Shown one piece after another: positions 1 to 5,693 of a DNA stretch of 6,336 bases. This stretch comes from Marinilabiliales bacterium (lineage in GTDB: Bacteria > Bacteroidota > Bacteroidia > Bacteroidales > F082), in NCBI GenBank assembly GCA_002869465.1, contig PKSW01000381.1:1-6336 (forward strand), given 5' to 3'. The notes under the pieces are model-generated. The model was not told the DNA's origin and made no database searches. It saw only the letters and a program-made list of their open reading frames with translations. How positions within the stretch are numbered: position 1 is the stretch's first letter; each line of letters opens with the position of its first letter. The position numbers were made by a program, and so were the translations under genes.

Positions 1-180
1 CTTATGGCTTTCAAAAGAATTCTCACTCGATTTTTTTTGAACCGGATTGAAATATTTCCGAGCGATTGAAAGACTTTCGGGGCCTGAAAGCCGGATCACC
101 GAAATAGCTCCAGTTCCTGGTGGTGTGGCTATGGCGCAAATGGTATCTGTTTTAGTAAATGCGGATCGTGAGAGGTTCAT
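1..180 (-). CDS. mnmE: tRNA modification GTPase MnmE, N-terminal 60 codons (runs off left edge)
   Basis: The reverse strand from the ATG at 180-178 stays open to base 1 and gives 60 codons with no stop. The product carries the MnmE N-terminal signature: DTICAIATPPGTGAISVIRL at residues 12-31, followed by SGP. This matches the family pattern DTI-A-ATPPG-G-I-VIRLSG. In the known family this segment opens the TrmE N-terminal domain, which binds the folate one-carbon donor. The helical and G domains, and the C-terminal Cys motif, lie outside the window. MnmE works with MnmG in the cytoplasm to add a carboxymethylaminomethyl-type group to U34 of certain tRNAs. The start fits the usual position, about 10 residues before the DTI motif. 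No Shine-Dalgarno sequence precedes it; the leader is A/T-rich. A good Bacteroidota promoter lies 26 bp upstream of the start. It is divergent from sucD. Identification is from the N-terminal motif alone, which is highly characteristic. Confidence 0.93.
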   Translation of the reverse strand, partial: MNLSRSAFTKTDTICAIATPPGTGAISVIRLSGPESLSIARKYFNPVQKKSSENSFESHK

Positions 181-205
181 TATTCTTTTATTTTGAGAGG
201 AGAAA

Positions 206-239
206 CAAAATTAGCATATATTTTTACAGAACACCAAAA
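206..239 (-). promoter_or_regulatory. Bacteroidota-type promoter for mnmE
   Basis: On the minus strand, TAATTTTG (plus positions 206-213) matches the Bacteroidota -7 consensus TAnnTTTG. It is preceded, after 21 bp, by TTTTG (plus positions 235-239), matching the -33 TTTG element. Both elements and the spacing fit the primary sigma factor of this phylum. Transcription would start near 200 and give a leader of about 20 nt before the mnmE ATG at 180. This is a motif match only. Confidence 0.6.
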
Positions 240-244
240 GGTAG

Positions 245-252
245 TATCTTTG
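245..252 (+). promoter_or_regulatory. Putative -7 element of the sucD promoter
   Basis: TATCTTTG is an exact match to the Bacteroidota -7 consensus TAnnTTTG, ending 32 bp before the ATG at 285. The expected -33 position (about 221-225) holds a T-run without the G, so that half is weak. The predicted leader is about 25 nt, A-rich and without a Shine-Dalgarno sequence. The element lies inside the open frame that extends upstream of 285, which argues that translation does not begin upstream. It sits 6 bp from the mnmE -33 element on the other strand, so the two promoters are back to back. Confidence 0.5.
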
Positions 253-284
253 AGGCCACTTATTTTTCCACAAAAAGAATATCA

Positions 285-1154
285 ATGAGCGTATTAGTCA
301 ACAAAGATTCTAAAATAATTGTGCAGGGATTCACCGGCAGTGAAGGCACATTTCATGCCACCCAAATGATTGAGTACGGAACCAAAGTAGTAGGAGGGGT
401 AACCCCCGGAAAAGGCGGACAATCGCACCTTGGCAAACCGGTATTTAACACAGTAAAAGATGCGGTGGATAAAACAGGAGCAGATGTATCCATTATTTTT
501 GTACCCCCTGCATTTGCTGCAGATGCCATCATGGAAGCTGCCGAAGCTGGAATAAAAGTGATTGTCTGCATTACCGAAGGAATACCAACAGAAGATATGG
601 TGCAGGTAAAAGAATATTTGAAAGACAAAAATGCCAGGTTGGTAGGGCCTAACTGTCCCGGTGTGATCACACCCGGTGAGGCCAAAGTAGGTATCATGCC
701 TGGTTTTATTCACAGCAAGGGCAGGGTAGGGATCGTTTCGCGTTCAGGAACCCTTACTTACGAAGCTGTTGACCAACTAACCAAAGCTGGCTTAGGACAA
801 ACGACTGCCATTGGCATTGGCGGCGACCCAATAATTGGAACAACTACCAAAGATGCAGTAGAATTGTTCATGAATGATCCGGAAACGGATGGCATTGTGA
901 TGATCGGTGAGATCGGTGGAAATATGGAAGCCGATGCTGCTTATTTTATCAAAGAACATGGCAACAAACCGGTAGTTGGATTTATTGCGGGTGCCACAGC
1001 TCCTCCGGGCCGTACAATGGGTCATGCCGGTGCCATTATCGGTGGGAAGGCAGATACTGCAGATGCGAAAAAAGCTATTCTCAAGGATTGTGGTGTACAT
1101 GTAGTGGACTCCCCAGCGGATATTGGTAAAAAGATGGCCGAAGTACTTAAATAA
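285..1154 (+). CDS. sucD: Succinyl-CoA synthetase (ADP-forming) alpha subunit
   Basis: The 289-residue product has the normal length for SucD. It catalyses the reversible conversion of succinyl-CoA and NDP+Pi to succinate, CoA and NTP in the TCA cycle, as a complex with SucC. Visible landmarks are the CoA-binding Rossmann motif GFTGSEGTFH (residues 15-24), GPNCPG (121-126), SRSGTLTYE (152-160) and the phosphohistidine loop GRTMGHAGAIIGG (242-254), with the phosphorylated His at 247. All expected catalytic residues seem to be present. The frame is open back to an ATG at 159, but I chose 285. MSVLVNKDSKIIVQGFTG is the normal family N-terminus, the 42 upstream residues look unlike protein, and that stretch overlaps the mnmE start and contains a promoter element. 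The partner sucC is not adjacent: upstream is divergent mnmE and downstream a Dabb-family gene. A hairpin terminator follows the stop codon. Confidence 0.97.
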   Translation: MSVLVNKDSKIIVQGFTGSEGTFHATQMIEYGTKVVGGVTPGKGGQSHLGKPVFNTVKDAVDKTGADVSIIFVPPAFAADAIMEAAEAGIKVIVCITEGIPTEDMVQVKEYLKDKNARLVGPNCPGVITPGEAKVGIMPGFIHSKGRVGIVSRSGTLTYEAVDQLTKAGLGQTTAIGIGGDPIIGTTTKDAVELFMNDPETDGIVMIGEIGGNMEADAAYFIKEHGNKPVVGFIAGATAPPGRTMGHAGAIIGGKADTADAKKAILKDCGVHVVDSPADIGKKMAEVLK

Positions 1155-1173
1155 AAGAATATTGAATTTATTG

Positions 1174-1206
1174 AAGAGCCTGCTAATTACAGGCTCTTTC
1201 AGTTTA
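1174..1206 (+). terminator. Intrinsic terminator after sucD
   Basis: A perfect 9-bp inverted repeat, AAGAGCCTG (1174-1182) and CAGGCTCTT (1190-1198), encloses a 7-nt loop. It begins 19 bp after the sucD stop. The T-tract is short and interrupted (TTTCAGTTT), so termination may be partial, with read-through into the Dabb gene 18 bp further on. Confidence 0.7.
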
Positions 1207-1224
1207 AAATAAAACCTGAGAATT

Positions 1225-1518
1225 ATGCTACGTCATATTGTAATGGTACAGTTTAAAGATCGCACCACAAAAGATCAAGAGGCAATCAAACTGAAAAAGA
1301 TGCTGGAAGATCTGACGGATGAAATACCATCTTTGTATACCATGGAAGTGGGATTAAATATCAATACTAAACCATCTGCATTCGACCTGGTGCTTACCGC
1401 TGACTTTGAAAATGAAACCGGTTTAAATGCTTATCGTGTGCATCCAAAGCATGTGAAAGTCCTTGATTATTTGAAAGTGGTAGTGGAAAAAACGGCCGTT
1501 GTTGATTATATAGTGTAA
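1225..1518 (+). CDS. Dabb-family (stress-responsive A/B barrel) small protein
   Basis: The 97-residue product has the length and pattern of a single Dabb domain (a dimeric alpha/beta-barrel, ferredoxin-like fold). Features are an opening LRHIVMVQFK strand (residues 2-11), an amphipathic helix around 16-33, the EVGLNI strand (41-46), a FDLVLTADFEN strand (53-63) and the diagnostic HPKHVKV motif (73-79). The family includes stress-induced plant proteins, polyketide cyclase-like enzymes and many bacterial proteins of unknown function; the sequence alone does not give a substrate. No signal peptide or membrane segment is visible, so it is probably cytoplasmic. The ATG at 1225 places the conserved LRH at the very N-terminus, as is usual in the family. 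No promoter of its own is evident, and it may be expressed by read-through from sucD. It converges on cdaA with 15 bp between stop codons. Confidence 0.88.
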   Translation: MLRHIVMVQFKDRTTKDQEAIKLKKMLEDLTDEIPSLYTMEVGLNINTKPSAFDLVLTADFENETGLNAYRVHPKHVKVLDYLKVVVEKTAVVDYIV

Positions 1519-1533
1519 CCGGGTTTGGTAAAT

Positions 1534-2331
1534 TTAACTCTTCTTATCTATATTTTTTAGCCCCATATCTGTGTTCAAACGCATTTGTAATACTGAAGCA
1601 TCAATGTTATAATACATTTCTCCATCCACACAATAGGATATGTTACCAGTTTCTTCCGAAACAACAATGGCAATGGCATCAGAAACTTCTGTGATGCCAA
1701 TAGCAGCCCGGTGACGCAATCCGGCACGCTTGGATACTTTTTGCTTGGTAATGGGTAAAATCACTGCCGCGGCTTTAATACGGTTATTTGTAATGATCAC
1801 CGCACCATCGTGTAAAGGACTATTCTTAAAAAAGATGTTTTCCAGTAATGATGATGAAACCCGCGAATCAACAACTTGTCCTGTTCCCAAAAACTGATAC
1901 AGTTCATTTTGACGGGTCATTACAATAAGTGCACCGATATTTTGATTTCCCATATGCCGGCAGGCGGTTACAATTGCATCAATATCTACCTCATATCTTT
2001 CATGGAAAAGCGCATTCAAAAAGGGAAAACTTTTGCTGTATTTGTTAATGATCCTTGGTCGGCCTAATGCCAGCAGGAATTGCCTGATCTCGGGTTGAAA
2101 TATGATGATCAGTGCCACTAATCCCACGCTAATAAAGGCACCCAATATTTGCGAAAGTAGTTCCATCTGCAGCGCATCGATAATCTTCCAAAACATGAAC
2201 AAACCCACAAGCCCAATGATAATACTGATAGCCACGGTCCCTTTCAGCATCCGGTAGAGACCGAAAAGCAAAACAGCGACCAAAAAGACATCAATAAAAT
2301 CGAATAACCTGATTTCGATGAAAAGAAGCAT
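1534..2331 (-). CDS. cdaA: Membrane diadenylate cyclase CdaA (c-di-AMP synthase)
   Basis: The 265-residue product has the CdaA architecture: three N-terminal hydrophobic segments (about 10-27, 32-49 and 60-78), the linker FQPEIRQFLLALGR (78-91), then a cytoplasmic DisA_N diadenylate cyclase domain. Both catalytic motifs are intact: DGA at 175-177 within SPLHDGAVII, and RHR at 206-208 within GLRHRAAIG. The enzyme condenses two ATP into cyclic di-AMP, a second messenger linked in other bacteria to osmotic balance, potassium transport and cell-wall homeostasis. I chose the ATG at 2331; two TTG codons lie just upstream (2337 and 2334) and would add two residues. The usual neighbours are absent: no cdaR or glmM as in Firmicutes, and no folP as in some Bacteroidetes. 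The gene upstream is a UbiA-like membrane protein 96 bp away. A -7-like element lies 18 bp before the start, suggesting separate transcription. Confidence 0.95.
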   Translation of the reverse strand: MLLFIEIRLFDFIDVFLVAVLLFGLYRMLKGTVAISIIIGLVGLFMFWKIIDALQMELLSQILGAFISVGLVALIIIFQPEIRQFLLALGRPRIINKYSKSFPFLNALFHERYEVDIDAIVTACRHMGNQNIGALIVMTRQNELYQFLGTGQVVDSRVSSSLLENIFFKNSPLHDGAVIITNNRIKAAAVILPITKQKVSKRAGLRHRAAIGITEVSDAIAIVVSEETGNISYCVDGEMYYNIDASVLQMRLNTDMGLKNIDKKS

Positions 2332-2349
2332 CAACAATTGAATTTAACT

Positions 2350-2357
2350 CAAAAATA
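2350..2357 (-). promoter_or_regulatory. Putative -7 element of the cdaA promoter
   Basis: On the minus strand, TATTTTTG matches TAnnTTTG, 18 bp before the cdaA ATG at 2331. It implies a short leader of roughly 13 nt. No clear TTTG is found at the -33 position, so the call rests on the -7 element alone in an AT-rich stretch. Confidence 0.4.
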
Positions 2358-2427
2358 AGAAGTTCTTTTGATTGAGGGTGAATTACACGTTTATTTATTT
2401 ACATATTTGTTGTTATTATGAAATTCT

Positions 2428-3288
2428 TTATATCAGGAGGAGTAGGGCAGGCAATAGAAAACTTCCTTCACCAACATATCTGTATAGGTCATCTTCCTTA
2501 AAAAAATTCGGAAATGAAATTAAAAGCATTAAGGTTATTCCCATCAATAATTCTATGCTAAAAGCGAAACGGATGGTCATGGTATCAGCTATAAAAAATA
2601 TACCAGAAATTGAAAAAACAAAAACCATAATTAATAGAAACCAGATAAACCTCCTGCTGATATTTTTGCCAAATAATACGGAAAACGAAACATGTTTGTC
2701 GGCTATATCTTCATGAAATTCATACCATGAAATAATGATGCCTTCAGCCCATGCCAGCAATACAAGGTTGGCAATGATCATGAGTATCATGCCATCCGGG
2801 TTAACACCATGCCAAGCTATCGGAGCCAGCCATATACCAATAACATATATCAAAGCGATAAAAAGTTCTTTTTGCAGGAAATAGGGACGATTTTCTTTAT
2901 TAAAATACACCGCGCCAAAGTAGATCAGGATGCTAATACCCAGAAGAATCCCCAGGTAAATTATTTCACGATCAAGCTCCAGTAAGCTAAGAATAATGCT
3001 AGTGACAGCAGCCGTGATCCAAACAGGCAGAATGCGCTTCATATGTTTAAAATGGAAGCTATGTCGCCTGATCTTCAATTGCTCTTTTCCCTGCCACGCA
3101 TCCAACAAATGATCAGCTGTATACATCACCCAAACAGTAAGCGCGATGACAACCAGCCACCACGTTTGAATTTCTACATCTAAAACTTTACAAGCGAATA
3201 TGGCTGCCATCACACTTCCTAATACTACATCAAGACTCAGGATGTTGATATAACGTAGCCATTGCACAGCTATTTTTTTGAGATTCAT
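2428..3288 (-). CDS. UbiA prenyltransferase-like integral membrane protein
   Basis: The 286-residue product is strongly hydrophobic, with about eight or nine predicted membrane segments (approximately 16-34, 42-57, 88-104, 108-128, 141-158, 165-185, 213-234, 241-260 and 272-286). Layout and two acidic loops resemble the UbiA superfamily, which transfers prenyl chains to aromatic rings, haem or other acceptors. The first loop reads YTADHLLDAWQGKE (56-69), where the classical form is NDxxDxxxD. The second reads YEFHEDIADKHVSFSVLFG (189-207), resembling the DxxxD motif plus the following TLxVxxG. The first motif lacks the Asn, and its Asp spacing is 4 rather than 3, so the protein is a divergent relative, not clearly CyoE, MenA or UbiA. 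The substrate cannot be named. The ATG at 3288 has no Shine-Dalgarno sequence and an A/T-rich leader. It lies 102 bp after actF, beyond a strong terminator, so it is probably not part of the act operon. Confidence 0.7.
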   Translation of the reverse strand: MNLKKIAVQWLRYINILSLDVVLGSVMAAIFACKVLDVEIQTWWLVVIALTVWVMYTADHLLDAWQGKEQLKIRRHSFHFKHMKRILPVWITAAVTSIILSLLELDREIIYLGILLGISILIYFGAVYFNKENRPYFLQKELFIALIYVIGIWLAPIAWHGVNPDGMILMIIANLVLLAWAEGIIISWYEFHEDIADKHVSFSVLFGKNISRRFIWFLLIMVFVFSISGIFFIADTMTIRFAFSIELLMGITLMLLISFPNFFKEDDLYRYVGEGSFLLPALLLLI

Positions 3289-3308
3289 AATAGTTTTAAA
3301 TCAGCTAC

Positions 3309-3316
3309 CGAAGTTA
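3309..3316 (-). promoter_or_regulatory. Weak -7-like element upstream of the UbiA-like gene
   Basis: On the minus strand, TAACTTCG matches TAnnTTTG except for one base and lies 20 bp before the ATG at 3288. No -33 TTTG is evident. The upstream act terminator makes a promoter in 3289-3338 likely, but this is only the best candidate seen. Confidence 0.25.
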
Positions 3317-3338
3317 ACCAATATGATTGATATGTATT

Positions 3339-3373
3339 AAAAAAAGTCCTGCCGAAATCTCAACAGGACTTTT
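3339..3373 (-). terminator. Intrinsic terminator of the act operon
   Basis: Read on the minus strand, AAAAGTCCTG (3373-3364) pairs perfectly with CAGGACTTTT (3351-3342) around a 12-nt loop. The 3' arm runs directly into seven consecutive T residues (plus-strand A-run 3339-3345). It begins 17 bp after the actF stop. The position, 10-bp stem and T-tract make a convincing rho-independent terminator that closes the act transcription unit. Confidence 0.85.
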
Positions 3374-3390
3374 CAATAATTCGGAAACTA

Positions 3391-4551
3391 TTAATGATGT
3401 TCTAGACTTTCAATCAGGTAGGGATGGTTTTTGGCGACCAATGGAATTCTGGCCAATGACCATGTAACCACCATAGCAAACAATGCAAAATAGCCAAGGA
3501 ATGTGCCTACTTCAATGTATGTTATATTGTGTGTATCTGCTGTATCAGGCATGATCGACATATACAACTCAATCCATTGTCCAGCCATTAAAACTACGGC
3601 CACAAAAAGTAAAGCCCATGCATTTTTTGCAACCCGATTCCACATCAGGAATAAGAATGGAAATGCCCAGTTTACAATGAGTTCAAGATAAAAATAGTTT
3701 TTGTATTCTTTCAATATACGCGGCACATAATATACCGTTTCTTCAGGAATATTCGCGTACCAGATCAAAATATATTGTGATAACCAGATGTATCCCCATA
3801 TAATGCTCAGCGCGAATATATAGCGGGCAAAATCACCCATGTGAGTTTTAGTAAGTGCAGGCAGATAACCAAGTTTGTAAAGTATAATAGCAATTGCAGT
3901 GATCATGACAGTCCCATGATAGAAAGCCATTACAAATTTCTTAACCGCATAAATGGTGCTGTACCAGTGCGGATCGAGCGACATGAGCCAATCGATTGAA
4001 AATAATGAGAATGTTATGGCCAACACAAAAATATACACCTTCGAAGTAAACTCAATTTTGTTGAAATTGGTAAGACCTCCAATTTTATCTTCTTCCAGTG
4101 ATAGTTTTTTAATACGCTGTGTCAGGAAAATCCACAATGCGAAAAATAATACGTAACGAATTGTGAAAAATGGGACATTCAGGTAAGGTTCTTTATGCAG
4201 TAAAATGGGATCGTGCATTACCGCATCATGATGTGTCCAATGATAAAGATCGTGGATACCGAAAAACATGAAAGCCCACAAGATGAACGATACGATCAGA
4301 TAATTGCTCATGGCTTGCGGAATTCTGACATATGCTGCAGACCATCCTGATTGAGTGATAGCTTGCATAGCCAGCCAAAATGTAGCGCCAATGGTTACTG
4401 ACATAAAATAGTAGTTGTTAAGCAGCAGGTTGGCCCATGTTCTTACATGATCACCTGTTAACAAACCAGTGAGTACGGTAAACAGGCCAAAAGCAATTAG
4501 GACGAAACCAATTATTTTAAATCCTTCGCCGACCTTTAATTGTTTTTCCAT
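3391..4551 (-). CDS. actF: Alternative complex III membrane subunit ActF
   Basis: The 386-residue product is a polytopic membrane protein with about ten hydrophobic segments (approximately 12-32, 47-65, 83-98, 127-144, 171-190, 207-225, 241-265, 288-304, 311-328 and 347-367). Family-typical landmarks are SIDWLMSLDPHWYSTIY (185-201) and SQYILIWYANIPEE (258-271). A His-rich loop, HDLYHWTHHDAVMHD (100-114), lies between segments 3 and 4. ActF is one of the integral subunits of alternative complex III, which oxidises menaquinol and delivers electrons through its haem c subunits to a terminal oxidase. It is a paralogue-like partner of ActC but carries no haem or iron-sulphur motif. The ATG at 4551 follows actE by 29 bp, consistent with one operon C-D-E-F. 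A strong terminator follows, and no cytochrome oxidase gene comes after it. The short, charged, His-containing C-terminus ends SLEHH. Confidence 0.93.
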   Translation of the reverse strand: MEKQLKVGEGFKIIGFVLIAFGLFTVLTGLLTGDHVRTWANLLLNNYYFMSVTIGATFWLAMQAITQSGWSAAYVRIPQAMSNYLIVSFILWAFMFFGIHDLYHWTHHDAVMHDPILLHKEPYLNVPFFTIRYVLFFALWIFLTQRIKKLSLEEDKIGGLTNFNKIEFTSKVYIFVLAITFSLFSIDWLMSLDPHWYSTIYAVKKFVMAFYHGTVMITAIAIILYKLGYLPALTKTHMGDFARYIFALSIIWGYIWLSQYILIWYANIPEETVYYVPRILKEYKNYFYLELIVNWAFPFLFLMWNRVAKNAWALLFVAVVLMAGQWIELYMSIMPDTADTHNITYIEVGTFLGYFALFAMVVTWSLARIPLVAKNHPYLIESLEHH

Positions 4552-4580
4552 TTTATGTTGATTTTATCGTTTCAATTAAA

Positions 4581-5159
4581 TTAATTCGCCAATTCTCTAA
4601 CATAGCTTATGATGCTCCACCTGTCTTTCGGCTGAATTTGTGTTCCGTGAGGACCCATCAGGCCAGAAATAGAACCATAAGTTATCACGTAGAATATTTC
4701 ACCATCTGGTTTGCTTTGAACATAAGGTTCAACAAGCGAAGTAGGTTTGGCAGGGAATAAGCCACTGGTGAAAAGATAGCCATCGCCTTTGCCATTTTTA
4801 CCATGACAACTGATACAGAAAATATCATAATGTGCTTTACCATTGGCCAGCACTTCTCCATTTACCACCAGCGGATTCTGAACCTCTAGTCCGGATTTAG
4901 CCTGGTTGGCAGCTCTCTCTGCTATGGTTGCTCCTGGATAGGGGAAAGGCATTTCACATCTTGCCACCGTGCCTTCAACAGGTAATTGATTGGTCATGCT
5001 GTCACGCAATACAGGATTAGGTGAAAATGCTTTATAAAACTTTGTATAATACATATCATGTTTTCCCATATAATCGTAGCCCGGATTATCCTTGCTCCTG
5101 TTACATGCCAGCAGCATCAGAGGTATAAGCAATAATGAGAACAAACGAATAAATTTCAT
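4581..5159 (-). CDS. actE: Alternative complex III monohaem cytochrome c subunit ActE (lipoprotein)
   Basis: The 192-residue product starts with a lipoprotein signal peptide: basic MKFIR, a hydrophobic core, and lipobox LLAC with the lipidated Cys at 19. This places it on the periplasmic side, anchored by lipid. A single haem c attachment motif, CISCH (115-119), is followed by GKNGKGDG, and the haem is covalently bound. The likely distal haem ligand is Met168 in SGLMGPHG (166-172). The upstream segment ARCEMPFPYPG (66-76) is a conserved-looking part of the ActE N-terminal region. In the known complex, ActE carries electrons between the pentahaem subunit ActA and the oxidase or its soluble acceptor. 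The gene is 18 bp after actD and 29 bp before actF, fitting translation from one message. The extra Cys68 outside the haem motif is notable. ATG 5159 gives a textbook signal peptide, so the start is secure. Confidence 0.94.
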   Translation of the reverse strand: MKFIRLFSLLLIPLMLLACNRSKDNPGYDYMGKHDMYYTKFYKAFSPNPVLRDSMTNQLPVEGTVARCEMPFPYPGATIAERAANQAKSGLEVQNPLVVNGEVLANGKAHYDIFCISCHGKNGKGDGYLFTSGLFPAKPTSLVEPYVQSKPDGEIFYVITYGSISGLMGPHGTQIQPKDRWSIISYVRELAN

Positions 5160-5177
5160 GTTTCTTAATTTTAAATG

Positions 5178-5693
5178 TTACTCTGATTCTTTAATTTCCA
5201 CAGCACCTGTCTTTTTCAATAAGTCATTTACTTTTTTAATTTCGGCAGCACTCATAGCCTGGCCCATTTCAATCAGGATTGCAAACTGATCATTGGTTGT
5301 CCGGGGCACAGGCATTGTTACTTTCTTTCCAGGATACATTTTTTCGCGAATAAAGTAAGTGAGGAAAGTAAATAATGTTCCCACGAAGATGGTGAGCACA
5401 AACATGATAATGATGAATGAGAGGGTATTAAGGGGCTTTCCCCCGAATTTCAATGGATAACTGACTACTGATGTCCAATAGAGAAATGCAAATACAGATA
5501 TGGCACCAATAGCTCCATATATAAATGTTGCATATGGCAACCTGGTGGTTAGCTTTAATTTCTCAAATACGCCATGAATCGGAATAGGTGAGTATACATC
5601 CAATATCTTAATATCATTCTCCTGAAGTTGGTCTATTGCTTTTAGCAGCACATCTTCATCTTCATAAACGCCGATAATATTAGTGTTGTCCAT
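5178..5693 (-). CDS. actD: Alternative complex III subunit ActD (DUF3341 family)
   Basis: The 171-residue product matches the ActD/DUF3341 layout. It has an N-terminal soluble alpha/beta part starting NIIGVYEDEDVLLKAIDQL (5-23) with the motif YSPIPIHG (34-41), then two membrane helices (about 56-75 and 91-114), then a C-terminal soluble segment with FAILIEM (137-143). In the known complex, ActD is a small membrane subunit with two helices that packs at the edge of the assembly; it carries no cofactor. The ATG at 5693 overlaps the end of actC by 14 bp, which suggests translational coupling and explains the lack of a separate ribosome-binding site. The length is normal for the family and nothing appears truncated. 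Confidence 0.93.
   Translation of the reverse strand: MDNTNIIGVYEDEDVLLKAIDQLQENDIKILDVYSPIPIHGVFEKLKLTTRLPYATFIYGAIGAISVFAFLYWTSVVSYPLKFGGKPLNTLSFIIIMFVLTIFVGTLFTFLTYFIREKMYPGKKVTMPVPRTTNDQFAILIEMGQAMSAAEIKKVNDLLKKTGAVEIKESE

Noticed and set aside
101..196. Plus-strand frame reading IAPVPGGVAMAQ, faintly like the FolD C-terminus (PVPGGV)
   Set aside because: It is the antisense of the mnmE ATPPGTGAI region, which is a far stronger and family-specific match; the rest shows no FolD similarity.
159..284. Upstream in-frame extension of sucD beginning at ATG 159 (42 extra residues)
   Set aside because: The extension is unlike the SucD family N-terminus, overlaps the mnmE start region and its promoter, and contains the candidate sucD -7 element.
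294..713. Minus-strand open frames (about 139 and 114 codons) inside sucD
   Set aside because: They lie opposite a highly conserved gene, and their translations look like shadow sequence with no family features.
2338..2427. Possible riboswitch, terminator or small RNA in the gap before cdaA
   Set aside because: The stretch is simply AT-rich. The only inverted repeat (AAGAA-TTCTT, 5 bp with a 1-nt centre) cannot form a stable hairpin, and no c-di-AMP riboswitch-like features are visible.
2372..2716. Plus-strand open frame of 114 codons
   Set aside because: Most of it is antisense to the end of the UbiA-like gene; the composition is low-complexity Lys/Asn/Ile and no domain is recognisable.
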